Below, piece after piece: positions 1 to 6,810 of a DNA stretch of 15,504 bases. The DNA comes from AA29 sp041481445 (GTDB lineage Bacteria; Acidobacteriota; Vicinamibacteria; Fen-336): the NCBI GenBank assembly GCA_041481445.1, contig JBGPBV010000156.1, positions 1-15,504 of the forward strand, in the 5' to 3' direction. The translations under genes were made by a program, and so were the position numbers. Positions within the stretch are counted from its first letter, which is position 1. Each line of letters starts with the position of its first letter. Under the pieces are notes generated by a model. The model was not told where the DNA came from. It did no database searches and saw only the letters and a program-made list of their open reading frames with translations.

Positions 1-574
1 TCGGCATCACGCCGACGATGGTGGCGGGCTTGCCGTTGATGCGGACGGCCTTGCCCACGATGTCGGCCCCGCCGCCGAAGTCCCGCTGCCAGGTGCCGTA
101 ACCGATGAGGGCGACCTTCTGGGCTCCCGGCGCGTTGTCGGCGGCGGAGAGGTCGCGGCCCAGCATGGGCGCGACCCCCAGCGCGCGCAGGAAGTCCTCG
201 GTGACGTAGGCGCCGGTGTAGCGCTTCGGCTGTCCGTCGACGGTGAGGTTGACGGTCGACCCGTTGAGGTAGGCGGCCAGCAGCTCGAAGGACTTCTGCT
301 CCGGCCGCAGCTCCTCGAAGTCCATCGCAGTCACCCGCCCGTTGAACCCGAAGAAGGTGGCGCTGGCGGGATCCACGAAATTGACGCTGACCAGCCGGTC
401 GGCGTTGGGGAACGAGAAGCCGCGCAGCATGACGCCGTTCACGACGCTGAACATCGTGGCGACGCCCCCGATGCCGAGCGCGAGCGCGGTCACGGCCAGG
501 GCGGAGAAGGCCTTTTCCTTGGCGAGGATCCTCAGCCCGATGCGCAGGTCACGGCCCAGATCCTGGACGAGCAT
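1..574 (-). CDS. ADOP-type MacB/FtsX permease, N-terminal part (runs off the left edge)
   Basis: This is the first 191 codons of a large inner-membrane permease whose C-terminal part lies outside the window. The protein opens with MLVQDLGRDLRIGLRILAKE, followed by one hydrophobic segment at about residues 22-45 and then the start of a periplasmic MacB-like core domain (for example GYGTWQRDFGG and INGKPATIVGVMP near the edge). This arrangement is typical of the acidobacterial duplicated orphan permease (ADOP) family, which is usually about 800 residues with two FtsX-like domains and no ATPase encoded beside it. The substrate is unknown. I chose the ATG at 574-572. An in-frame GTG at 583-581 is an alternative, and neither has a strong Shine-Dalgarno. 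It is a paralogue of the complete gene at 6811-9231. It diverges from vapBC across 167 bp. Family call is secure; function is inferred only from homology. Confidence 0.88.
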   Translation of the reverse strand, partial: MLVQDLGRDLRIGLRILAKEKAFSALAVTALALGIGGVATMFSVVNGVMLRGFSFPNADRLVSVNFVDPASATFFGFNGRVTAMDFEELRPEQKSFELLAAYLNGSTVNLTVDGQPKRYTGAYVTEDFLRALGVAPMLGRDLSAADNAPGAQKVALIGYGTWQRDFGGGADIVGKAVRINGKPATIVGVMP

Positions 575-706
575 GTGTTGCACCCATAGACGGCGACGCG
601 TCCTCGCAGGTTCCCGTTTCTCTTCGGATGTTTGCGTTCAAGCGATTGGGCGGTCGCGCCGTCGGGGACCTCGCCTGACCGCGCCCGTGGCTACACTCGG
701 CCGAGG

Positions 707-741
707 TTGCCCTTGTATATATCGACGTCTATACTGGGAAT
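707..741 (+). promoter_or_regulatory. Candidate sigma70-type promoter of vapBC, probably leaderless
   Basis: A TTGCCC box (707-712) and a TATACT box (730-735) are separated by exactly 17 bp. The -10 box ends six bases before the vapB ATG at 742, so initiation at the usual distance would place the transcript start on or next to the A of the start codon. No Shine-Dalgarno precedes that ATG, which fits leaderless translation. The box positions are read directly; promoter activity is inferred. Confidence 0.6.
720..733. promoter_or_regulatory. Near-palindrome over the vapBC -10 box, candidate VapB operator
   Basis: The 14-mer TATCGACGTCTATA has the perfect core GACGTC (724-729). TAT and ATA arms flank it, with one mismatched pair at 723/730. 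It overlaps the candidate -10 box, where VapB-VapC complexes usually bind to repress their own operon. The symmetry is visible; the operator role is inferred from the family. Confidence 0.4.
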
Positions 742-984
742 ATGAAGGCCCTGCGCGCCAAGCTCTTCCGGAACGGTGGCAGCCAGGCCGTCCGCCTGCC
801 CCATGAGTTCCGCTTCCCGGACGGGCACCGCGAGGTCACCGTCCGGCGGGAGGGCAGGCGCGTGATCCTCGAGCCGGCGGACGAGTGGCCCGATGCCTTC
901 CGTGCCTGCCTCGGCGCCTGGCGCCATCCGATACGGCGTCCACCCCAGCGGTCGATCCGTGAGACGCGCGACCCGTTCCGCTGA
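742..984 (+). CDS. vapB: VapB-type antitoxin, AbrB/MazE swapped-hairpin family
   Basis: An 80-residue antitoxin that should bind and inhibit the VapC toxin encoded next to it and repress the operon. Residues 1-45 (MKALRAKLFRNGGSQAVRLP, then EFRFPDGHREVTVRREGRRVILEP) match the SpoVT/AbrB/MazE DNA-binding fold, including the family signature of an NGGSQAVRLP segment. Residues 46-80 (DEWPDAF, then PIRRPPQRSIRETRDPF) have the proline- and arginine-rich tail that wraps the toxin in VapB proteins. Length is normal for the family and no lesion is visible. The stop codon TGA (982-984) shares its last base with the vapC ATG, so translation is probably coupled. The only reasonable start is the ATG at 742, placed directly behind a good -10 box. 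Confidence 0.9.
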   Translation: MKALRAKLFRNGGSQAVRLPHEFRFPDGHREVTVRREGRRVILEPADEWPDAFRACLGAWRHPIRRPPQRSIRETRDPFR

Positions 985-1379
985 TGCCGGCCTACATGCT
1001 CGACACCGACACGGTAAGCTTCGCCCTGCGCGGGCAGGGACGAGTGGCCGAGCGCCTGCTCGAGCATCGGCCGTCCGAGGTGTGCGTCAGCTCTCTCACG
1101 CTGGCCGAGCTGCGGTACGGTGCCGACGTCCGGCGCTCGCGCCGTCTTCACCGCCTGATCGACGCGTTCGTCGATGCCATCGAGGTCGCGGGGTTCGATG
1201 GCAATGCCGCCGATCGGTTCGGTGCCCTGGGTGCCCTCCTCGCGCGCCGTGGAGTCCCGATCGGAACCATCGATACGCTGATCGCCGCGCATGCATTGGC
1301 CCTGGGCCTGACCCTTGTGACCCACAACGAGAGACACTTCGCTCGCGTACCCGGGCTGACCATCGAGAGCTGGCTCTGA
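984..1379 (+). CDS. vapC: VapC-type PIN-domain ribonuclease toxin
   Basis: A 131-residue PIN-domain toxin. VapC proteins are magnesium-dependent endoribonucleases, often cutting tRNA or rRNA, and are neutralised by VapB. The acidic residues of the active site are visible: D7 in YMLDTDT, E42 in LAELRYG and D97 in IGTIDTLIAAHAL. These are followed by the VTHNERHF segment (112-119), where the fourth conserved polar position sits (N115). The end, ARVPGLTIESWL, is also typical of the family. Length and motifs suggest an active enzyme, unlike the two broken toxins elsewhere in this window. Its ATG overlaps the vapB stop by one base. The physiological target cannot be read from sequence. Confidence 0.93.
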   Translation: MPAYMLDTDTVSFALRGQGRVAERLLEHRPSEVCVSSLTLAELRYGADVRRSRRLHRLIDAFVDAIEVAGFDGNAADRFGALGALLARRGVPIGTIDTLIAAHALALGLTLVTHNERHFARVPGLTIESWL

Positions 1380-1390
1380 TCCGACACACG

Positions 1391-1397
1391 AGGGAGG
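1391..1397 (+). promoter_or_regulatory. Shine-Dalgarno fixing the start at 1403
   Basis: AGGGAGG lies five bases before the ATG at 1403. It decides against the much longer open frame that extends upstream through vapBC in the same register. Confidence 0.7.
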
Positions 1398-1402
1398 ACA
1401 CG

Positions 1403-2215
1403 ATGCGCGCGCTCGCCTGGCTGTGGGTGGTGGTGATGCCCGTCCTTCCGGTCGTGGGGGCGGACGAAGACCCGCCACCCGAGATCGCGCGGTTCGTGCC
1501 TACTGGCTTCCAGACGCTCGACTTCGCCACGGCCGACCTCGACGGAGACGGTAGGCAGGACGCCGTCCTGATCCTGCGCCGCCGCGACGAAGACGCCCCC
1601 GGCAGCGGCGATGTCCCGCGCCCGCTGTTGCTGCTCCTTCGCCAGGCGAGCGGCCAGCTCAAGGAGGCGCGCCGGACGGATCGGCTCGTGTACTGCGGCC
1701 GTTGCGGCGGCATGCTGGGCGATCCGTACCAGGGGCTGAAGGCGAGCCGCGGGCGGTTCACCGTCGGCTTCGCCGGGGGCAGCGCATCCTCGCATTGGGC
1801 CGTCGAGTACACGTTCGCCTACAACGCGGGGGCGAGGGACTGGCTGCTCGAGGAGGAGACGGACAGCGGCAACGAGCGGGTCGAGAATCCCCGTGCGAGC
1901 GAGCAGGAGGGCGACGAGCGCTCGACCTGGACGAAGACCCTCAACCGGCAGCAGCTCGGCGACATTCCCCTCGAGCGCTTCGACTACGAGGCCCGGGACA
2001 AGCCGAAGGACTGGCGGGTGCGCGCGGACCGCGCCTACTTCTACGAGAATCCGATCCTCGGATCCAAGCCGCGCGCCAGCTACGTCGTGCGGGGTGACCG
2101 TGTCGAGGCCTTCCGCGAGCTGCGGGATTTCGTGGAGGCCCGCTTCACGGGCACGCTGGGCCGAACGACGTACGGCTACCTGCTCAAGAAGGACATGGAG
2201 CCGGCGGGTCCATGA
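1403..2215 (+). CDS. Secreted protein with one FG-GAP/VCBS-like motif, function unknown
   Basis: A 270-residue protein with an N-terminal signal peptide: MRALAWLWVVVMPVLPVVGA, probably cut near residue 20. The mature part begins with FATADLDGDGRQDAVLIL (about residues 50-67). This is a single FG-GAP/VCBS-type acidic loop of the kind that binds calcium in integrin-like propellers. Only one such motif is visible, so this is not a full propeller. A pair of cysteines (VYCGRCGG) follows near residues 94-101. The rest is charged and soluble, without further transmembrane segments. It starts 23 bp after vapC with its own strong Shine-Dalgarno, so it may be co-transcribed with the toxin operon, but a link in function is not shown. 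I do not recognise a characterised homologue. Export is likely; anything more would be a guess. Confidence 0.82.
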   Translation: MRALAWLWVVVMPVLPVVGADEDPPPEIARFVPTGFQTLDFATADLDGDGRQDAVLILRRRDEDAPGSGDVPRPLLLLLRQASGQLKEARRTDRLVYCGRCGGMLGDPYQGLKASRGRFTVGFAGGSASSHWAVEYTFAYNAGARDWLLEEETDSGNERVENPRASEQEGDERSTWTKTLNRQQLGDIPLERFDYEARDKPKDWRVRADRAYFYENPILGSKPRASYVVRGDRVEAFRELRDFVEARFTGTLGRTTYGYLLKKDMEPAGP

Positions 2216-2256
2216 TGGAACGATTCGAGCCGCAGTGCTTCCTCTGCGACGCGGAC

Positions 2257-2280
2257 CGGCCGCGAGAGCCCGAGCGGCCG
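2257..2280. terminator. Weak GC hairpin between convergent genes
   Basis: CGGCCGC (2257-2263) and GCGGCCG (2274-2280) form a 7-bp stem with a 10-base loop in the 125-bp gap between the secreted-protein gene and the transporter gene. No T-run follows on either strand, so a terminator role is only a possibility. The rest of the gap shows no other clear signal. Confidence 0.25.
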
Positions 2281-2340
2281 TGGGAGCGGTAAGACGACGC
2301 GGCCTGATCTCCGCTCCTGACAAGCGAGAGCGCATCGTCG

Positions 2341-3246
2341 CTACGCGTCCACGGCCGGCTCGGGGACATGGCGGCGGATGCTGTCGAACGCGAACAGCGC
2401 CACCGCGACCCAGATGCAGGCGAACGCGCCCGCCCGCCCGCGATCGAACGGTTCGGCATAGACGGCGACGGCGAGCAGGAACTGCAGCGTCGGCGACACG
2501 TACTGCAGGAAGCCGATCGTGGAGAGGGGAAGCCGTCGTGCGGCGGCGGCGAAGCAGAGGAGCGGGATCGCGGTCACGGGCCCGGCCAGCAGGAGGAGGG
2601 CCCTCATCGCAGGACCGCCGGTCAGGAAGCTCGAGTGGCCGCTGCTCATCGCCCACCCGAGGTAGGCGGCAGCGAAAGGAGCCAGGAGGAGCGTCTCGAC
2701 GGTGAGGCCGATGAGGGCGCCGACGGGCGCGATCTTGCGCAGCAGGCCGTAGAAGGCGAACGAGAAGGCCACCGCGAGCGAGATCCAGGGAAGATGACCC
2801 AGGGCGGTGGCGAGCCAGACGACTCCGGCCGCGGCCGCCACCACGGCGGCTTTCATGAGCGGCTCCAGTCGCTCGCCGAGCAGGGCGATCCCGAGAAGGA
2901 CGCTGATGAGAGGGTTGATGTAGTACCCCAGGCTGCTCTCCAGCATCCGCGCATGAGTGACGGAGAAGATGTAGACGAGCCAGTTGATCGCGATGAGCAC
3001 CGTGCTGCCGCTGAGCACGAGCAGCGCGCGCCGTTGGCGCAGGGCGGCGATCACGTCCCGCACTTCGCCCCGCACGGCCGTCACGACCACGAGGACGGCG
3101 AGGGCCCAGACCACGCGATGGCAGAGGACCTCGACGATCGGTACCGTCCTCACCGCCTTCAGGTAGATGGGGAAGACGCCCCAGGACCCATAGGCGGCGA
3201 GCCCGTAACCGAGGCCGAGGCGTCGCTCGCGGCGGAGGTCGTGCAC
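2341..3246 (-). CDS. rarD: RarD-like EamA-family transporter
   Basis: A 301-residue polytopic inner-membrane protein of the drug/metabolite transporter superfamily. About ten hydrophobic helices are visible. The sequence follows the RarD subgroup closely: GLAAYGSWGVFPIYLKAV at the start, ALRQRRALLVLSGSTVLIA and INWLVYIFSV around residues 68-95, LESSLGYYINPL, and FLQYVSPTLQFLLAV near residue 250. E. coli RarD is 296 residues, so the length is normal. The name comes from predicted chloramphenicol resistance; the real substrate is unknown. The start is a GTG at 3246-3244, because an in-frame TGA lies at 3255-3253 and no ATG occurs before the first helix. No strong Shine-Dalgarno is seen. The gene stands alone and converges on the secreted-protein gene. 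Confidence 0.92.
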   Translation of the reverse strand: MHDLRRERRLGLGYGLAAYGSWGVFPIYLKAVRTVPIVEVLCHRVVWALAVLVVVTAVRGEVRDVIAALRQRRALLVLSGSTVLIAINWLVYIFSVTHARMLESSLGYYINPLISVLLGIALLGERLEPLMKAAVVAAAAGVVWLATALGHLPWISLAVAFSFAFYGLLRKIAPVGALIGLTVETLLLAPFAAAYLGWAMSSGHSSFLTGGPAMRALLLLAGPVTAIPLLCFAAAARRLPLSTIGFLQYVSPTLQFLLAVAVYAEPFDRGRAGAFACIWVAVALFAFDSIRRHVPEPAVDA

Positions 3247-3304
3247 GCGGAATCATACGGCGTCGCCTCGGAGAGGCGACCTCGGGCGGCCGGAGAGCGA
3301 GCCG

Positions 3305-3943
3305 TCACCCTCGCCGGGGCCGGCGGACGGCCCTCACCTTCCCGCTCCTTCCCCCTCCGCAGAAGAACTGATCGCCGCCATCCGACTCGAGCCCCGAGAC
3401 CTCCACTCCGGGCGGCATCGCGAGCCTCTCCAGGACCTCTCCCGTTCGAGGATCGATTCGCCGCACATCGCTCTCGTCACCTTCCCAGGTGCCGTGCCAG
3501 AGCTCTCCGTCGACCCAGGTGACGCCAGTGACGAAGCGGTTGGACTCGATCGTCCGAAGGATCGCCCCTGTCTCGGGATCGATTTCATGGATCTTCCGGC
3601 CTCGATACTGCCCCACCCAGAGCGTCCCTTCGGCCCACGCGAGCCCCGAGTCACCGCCGCCGCCGGGCGCCGGGATCGTGGCGAGCACGCGGCCGGTCCT
3701 GGGATCGATCTTCTGGATGCGGTCCTCGGCGAGCTGGAACAGGTGCTGGCCGTCGAAGGCCGTCCCGGCCTGCGCGGCGACCTCGATCGAGCGCAGCACC
3801 TTGCCGCTCGCAGGATCGAGGGCGCTGATCTTGTCTCCAGCCGCGAACCAGACGTTCTGGCCGTCGTACGTGACTCCATGCACGTGGTCGACACCCGGAA
3901 AGGGGCCGTACTCACGGACGATCTCGGCGGTCGATCGACGCAT
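3305..3943 (-). CDS. Small YVTN/glutamine-cyclotransferase-like beta-propeller
   Basis: A 212-residue soluble protein built of repeated propeller blades. The motif (I/L)DP-x-(T/S)-G recurs at residues 42-47, 79-84, 121-126 and 163-168, a spacing of about 37-42 residues. Each copy is followed by a strand such as VLRSI, VLATI, ILRTI or VLERL. Tryptophan- and aspartate-rich turns (NVWFAAGD, TLWVGQYRG, ELWHGTWEGD) separate the blades. This is the pattern of SMP-30/glutamine-cyclotransferase-like proteins, but I see no basis for assigning an enzymatic reaction. There is no signal peptide, so it is probably cytoplasmic. It starts nine bases after the stop of the upstream regulator gene. A GGA-containing Shine-Dalgarno overlaps that end (AGGA seven bases before the ATG), so the two genes form an operon. 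It may act as a ligand or protein-binding partner of the regulator. Confidence 0.8.
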   Translation of the reverse strand: MRRSTAEIVREYGPFPGVDHVHGVTYDGQNVWFAAGDKISALDPASGKVLRSIEVAAQAGTAFDGQHLFQLAEDRIQKIDPRTGRVLATIPAPGGGGDSGLAWAEGTLWVGQYRGRKIHEIDPETGAILRTIESNRFVTGVTWVDGELWHGTWEGDESDVRRIDPRTGEVLERLAMPPGVEVSGLESDGGDQFFCGGGRSGKVRAVRRPRRG

Positions 3944-3952
3944 CCTTTGATC

Positions 3953-5173
3953 CTATTCGGTCGGCAGAGGGGCGGGGAGTAACAAGGTCGTCGCGAGTCC
4001 GGGCACGGGCGGGGTCATCCAACGACGCGCTCGCCCGCGACCGAACGACTGCGCCTTGCCGGCGGCGGCCAGGGAGTCGAGCGCCCGCTGCACGGTGCGC
4101 TGGCTCGTTCCCAGCGCAAGGGCGAGGGCCGAGCTCGACCAGGACTCACCGTCGGCGAGGAAGGCCAGCACCGCCGCATGCTCCTCGTCGACGGGGCGCG
4201 CCAGCACGACGACCTCGCGGGCGCGGCGTGGCGCCAGCCGGAACCCCCGCTTCGTCGCGCTCACGTCGGCCAGCGTCCGAAGCACCGTGCGCAGCCGCCC
4301 GACCTCGACTCGCAGCCGCGCGCGGTGCGATTCATCGGCGAGCTTCGATCCGAATGCGCGCGCGACGAGCGTGTCCCTCGGCACGTCTCCCGGCCAGGCT
4401 TCGCCCAACGCACGGGCGAGCGCGAACAGCACCGGGCGCTTCGCCAGCGAGACGACGGTGCCGGCGTGACGCACGACGTGACGGCAGGCGTCGACCACGA
4501 ACGCTTGCGACGCCAGCAGCGCTTCGACCTCCTCCAGCCGGAGGAGTCGCTCCTCGCCACTGGCGATCAGGCGCGCGGCGGGCGTGTTCAGGGCGAGGAT
4601 CGCGCTTTCGACCTCCGCCGTCAGGGCCGGGATGCCGGCCTGGCGCGCGGCACGCTCGGCCCGGGCGAGCGCCGCGCGCGCCGCCTTCGTCCGGAGGCGC
4701 CGCATCGCGATCCCCGCCACCACCAGCTCGTGAGCGGTCCTCGACGCGGGCGGGAAAGGCGCGGGGTCCAGCGCGGCGAGCGTACGCTCGGCCTCGTCGA
4801 TGCGCCCGATCAGGAGAAGGCGCCGGGCCTCCAGGGACCGCGCGTGCGCGGCGTTGGCCCGGTCACCGTGCCCTTCGAGGGTCGCCCGTGCCGCCTCGAG
4901 CGCCTTGGCCGGCCAGCCGAGGTCGCGCGAGGCGAGCGCGACCTCGGCCTCGGCCACCACGCACCTCGCGCGGGCCACGGCCTCCTTCGGACCGAAGGCA
5001 CGGGCGGCGCTGCGCAGGAGCGCCTTGGCCCGAGCGAGATCGCCGAGCTGCGCCATCGCGATGCCTCGCAGGGCGAGGGCGGGCGCGTCGTCGCGCAGGG
5101 CGACCCGCTTCAGTGCGCCGAGGGGATCCCCCGCCGCCAGGGCCCGCGCGGCGGCGGTGATCAGCGAGTCCAT
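3953..5173 (-). CDS. Transcriptional regulator: TPR-like N-terminus plus two predicted winged-helix domains
   Basis: A 406-residue soluble protein. Residues 1 to about 200 are alanine-rich paired helices resembling tetratricopeptide repeats (for example ALALRGIAMAQLGDLARAKA, LLLIGRIDEAERTLAAL). Residues about 243-312 read as an OmpR/SARP-type winged helix: RPVLFALARALGEAWPGDV, then HRARLRVEVGRLRTVLRTL, then ATKRGFRLAP. Residues about 328-390 read as a second helix-turn-helix of the MarR/DeoR type: EEHAAVLAFLADGESWSSSA, then LGTSQRTVQRALDSLAAAGK. The protein lacks a phosphoreceiver domain. It is transcribed together with the propeller gene and diverges over 93 bp from the DUF899/DUF2182 operon, which makes these the obvious candidate targets. 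The ATG at 5173-5171 gives a complete first helix. The domain reading is by eye; the target and signal are unknown. Confidence 0.82.
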   Translation of the reverse strand: MDSLITAAARALAAGDPLGALKRVALRDDAPALALRGIAMAQLGDLARAKALLRSAARAFGPKEAVARARCVVAEAEVALASRDLGWPAKALEAARATLEGHGDRANAAHARSLEARRLLLIGRIDEAERTLAALDPAPFPPASRTAHELVVAGIAMRRLRTKAARAALARAERAARQAGIPALTAEVESAILALNTPAARLIASGEERLLRLEEVEALLASQAFVVDACRHVVRHAGTVVSLAKRPVLFALARALGEAWPGDVPRDTLVARAFGSKLADESHRARLRVEVGRLRTVLRTLADVSATKRGFRLAPRRAREVVVLARPVDEEHAAVLAFLADGESWSSSALALALGTSQRTVQRALDSLAAAGKAQSFGRGRARRWMTPPVPGLATTLLLPAPLPTE

Positions 5174-5266
5174 CGGAATCCCGACACACTTGTCACTCCC
5201 ATCGGTCGCGTCCCGGCGCTAACTTATCTCAAGGGGGCCGCCGCATCCGAGAAGGAGACAGGAGCC
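5174..5266. other. Divergent promoter region between the regulator and DUF899 genes
   Basis: This 93-bp gap must contain both promoters of the divergent operons. A short inverted repeat GACA-N4-TGTC lies at 5183-5194, and a TTGTCA box at 5190-5195 overlaps it. No matching -10 box is found at 17 bp from it. The region is consistent with an autoregulated divergent promoter, but I cannot fix the individual elements. At the right end a strong Shine-Dalgarno (GAAGGAG, 5251-5257) serves the DUF899 gene. Confidence 0.35.
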
Positions 5267-6028
5267 ATGACGAAGCACAAGACCGGGACCCGGAAGGAGT
5301 GGCTGGCCGCCCGCCTCGAGCTGCTCCAGGCGGAGAAGGAGCTGACGCGGCGCAGCGACGAGCTGGCGCGGCGCCGGCAGGAGCTGCCGTGGGTCCGCAT
5401 CGACAAGGAGTATCGATTCGAGACCGACGAGGGGAGCGGCTCGCTGGCCGACCTGTTCCGAGGGCGGTCGCAGCTCCTCGTCTACCATTTCATGTTCGGG
5501 CCCGACTACGCGGCGGGGTGTCCGTCGTGCTCGGCGATCGCGGACGGGTTCGACGGCTTCGCCGTCCACCTGGCGAGCCACGACGTCACGCTCATGGCGG
5601 TGTCGCGGGCGCCCCTGGCGAAGCTGCAGGCCTACAAACGGCGGATGGGGTGGACGTTCCCCTGGGCGTCCTCGTTCGGCGGCGACTTCAACCCCGACTT
5701 CAGCGTCGGGTTCACGCCGGAGCAACAGCGCGAAGGCGGCATCGAGTACAACTACCGGCGCGAGCCGCCGATGGCGCCGAATCAAGGCGACGACGGAGCC
5801 GCCCCCTTCGCGGCCTCGGTCGGGACCGACGTGGCCACGTTCATCCGCGAGAGGCCGGGCCTGAGCGCGTTCGTGCGCGAGGACGGCGCCGTCTACCACG
5901 CGTACTCCACCTACGCGCGCGGGCTGGACGGCCTCTGGGGCATGTACCAGTGGCTCGACCGTGCGCCCCTGGGGCGCAACGAGACGGGCCTCTGGTGGCG
6001 CCGCCACGACGAGTACGGCAAGCCCTGA
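5267..6028 (+). CDS. DUF899 family thioredoxin-fold protein
   Basis: A 253-residue cytoplasmic protein of the DUF899 family, which is related to the thioredoxin/AhpC fold. The first 40 residues are a charged helix (EWLAARLELLQAEKELTRRS, then DELARRRQELPWV), a family hallmark. The core has LLVYHFMFGPDYAAGCPSCS with a CxxC pair at C85 and C88, followed by VTLMAVSRAPLAKLQAYKRR and MGWTFPWASSFGGDFN. The C-terminal part includes VFVREDG-like and YHAYSTYARGLDGLWGMYQW segments typical of full-length members. The cysteines suggest a redox role, but no member's reaction is assumed here. The ATG at 5267 follows GAAGGAGACAGGAG. The long frame reading upstream of it is the shadow of the opposite-strand regulator. 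Its stop codon lies inside the start region of the DUF2182 gene, so the two are probably translationally coupled. Confidence 0.92.
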   Translation: MTKHKTGTRKEWLAARLELLQAEKELTRRSDELARRRQELPWVRIDKEYRFETDEGSGSLADLFRGRSQLLVYHFMFGPDYAAGCPSCSAIADGFDGFAVHLASHDVTLMAVSRAPLAKLQAYKRRMGWTFPWASSFGGDFNPDFSVGFTPEQQREGGIEYNYRREPPMAPNQGDDGAAPFAASVGTDVATFIRERPGLSAFVREDGAVYHAYSTYARGLDGLWGMYQWLDRAPLGRNETGLWWRRHDEYGKP

Positions 6029-6801
6029 GCGCGCGCGCCTTCTACGGCGTCTCCGCGCTGCTGTTCGCCGGCAGCGCCGCGGTGACGATCGCCTGGTGCG
6101 GGTCCATGTCGGCCATGGGCGGGATGCCGATGCCGGGCGGCTGGACGATGTCGATGGCGTGGATGCGGATGCCGGGACAGACCTGGCCCGGCGCCGCGGC
6201 GTCGTTCCTCGGCATGTGGATCGTGATGATGGCGGCGATGATGCTGCCGTCCCTGGTCCCGATGCTCCGGCGCTACCGCCAGGCCGTCGGCCGGGCGGGC
6301 GACACCGGCCTCGGTCGGCGGACCGCGCTCGCGGGCGTCGGTTACTTCGTCGTCTGGACCATGTTCGGAATGGCCGCTTATCCGCTGGGCGTCGCGCTGG
6401 CGGCGATCGCGATGCAGCAGCCGGCGCTGGCGCGCGCCCTGCCGATCGCGGTCGGTGTGGTCGTCCTGACCGCCGGCTTGCTCCAGCTCACCCCGTGGAA
6501 GGCCCGTCACCTCGCCTGCTGCCGGGAGGCGCCCGGGCGCGGCCGCACGCTGCCGGCCGACGCCGGCACCGCCTGGCGGCACGGCCTGCGCCTCGGACTC
6601 CACTGCAGCCGCTGCTGCGCCGGCCTGATGGCGATCCTCCTCGTCATCGGAGTCATGGACCTTCGCGCGATGGCGGTCGTGGCCGCCGCCATCACCGCCG
6701 AACGTCTCGCCCCGGCCGGCGAGCGCGTCGCGCGGGCCATCGGGATCGTCGTCGTCGGGGCAGGGGTGTTCCTGATCGCGCGAGCCGCCGGGCTCGGCTG
6801 A
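5995..6801 (+). CDS. DUF2182 family membrane protein, predicted metal-related
   Basis: A polytopic membrane protein of about 268 residues. The DUF2182 hallmark FLGMWIVMMAAMMLPSLVPM is at about residues 70-90. It is preceded by a methionine-rich loop (CGSMSAMGGMPMPGGWTMSM, then AWMRMPGQTW). Cysteine pairs ACCRE and HCSRCCAGLMAILLVIGVMD occur near residues 178 and 203, matching the second family block. Five to seven helices are visible. Methionine and cysteine richness suggests metal handling, perhaps copper, which is inference. The start is uncertain. The first ATG (6106) would remove helix 1. I use the GTG at 5995, which overlaps the DUF899 gene by 34 bases. A CTG at 6025 overlapping the DUF899 stop as CTGA is an alternative. 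It ends nine bases before the end of the convergent permease gene, leaving no room for a separate terminator. Confidence 0.85.
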   Translation: MAPPRRVRQALSARAFYGVSALLFAGSAAVTIAWCGSMSAMGGMPMPGGWTMSMAWMRMPGQTWPGAAASFLGMWIVMMAAMMLPSLVPMLRRYRQAVGRAGDTGLGRRTALAGVGYFVVWTMFGMAAYPLGVALAAIAMQQPALARALPIAVGVVVLTAGLLQLTPWKARHLACCREAPGRGRTLPADAGTAWRHGLRLGLHCSRCCAGLMAILLVIGVMDLRAMAVVAAAITAERLAPAGERVARAIGIVVVGAGVFLIARAAGLG

Positions 6802-6810
6802 CGCATCGTC

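Noticed and set aside
2212..2292. A 26-codon open frame (start ATGATG, contains CFLC) overlapping the stop of the secreted-protein gene
   Set aside because: The ATG overlaps a stop codon as in coupled genes and a CxxC is present. However, it is very short, Arg/Pro-rich, includes the GC hairpin and resembles nothing I recognise.
1148..3256. A 702-codon minus-strand open frame spanning the vapC, secreted-protein and transporter genes
   Set aside because: It is Arg/Pro-rich low-complexity translation overlapping three genes with clear family signatures. It is a composition artefact.
4178..5266. An upstream extension of the DUF899 frame by several hundred codons
   Set aside because: The extension runs opposite the winged-helix regulator, has no family similarity, and the DUF899 start at 5267 has a strong Shine-Dalgarno and the family's normal N-terminus.
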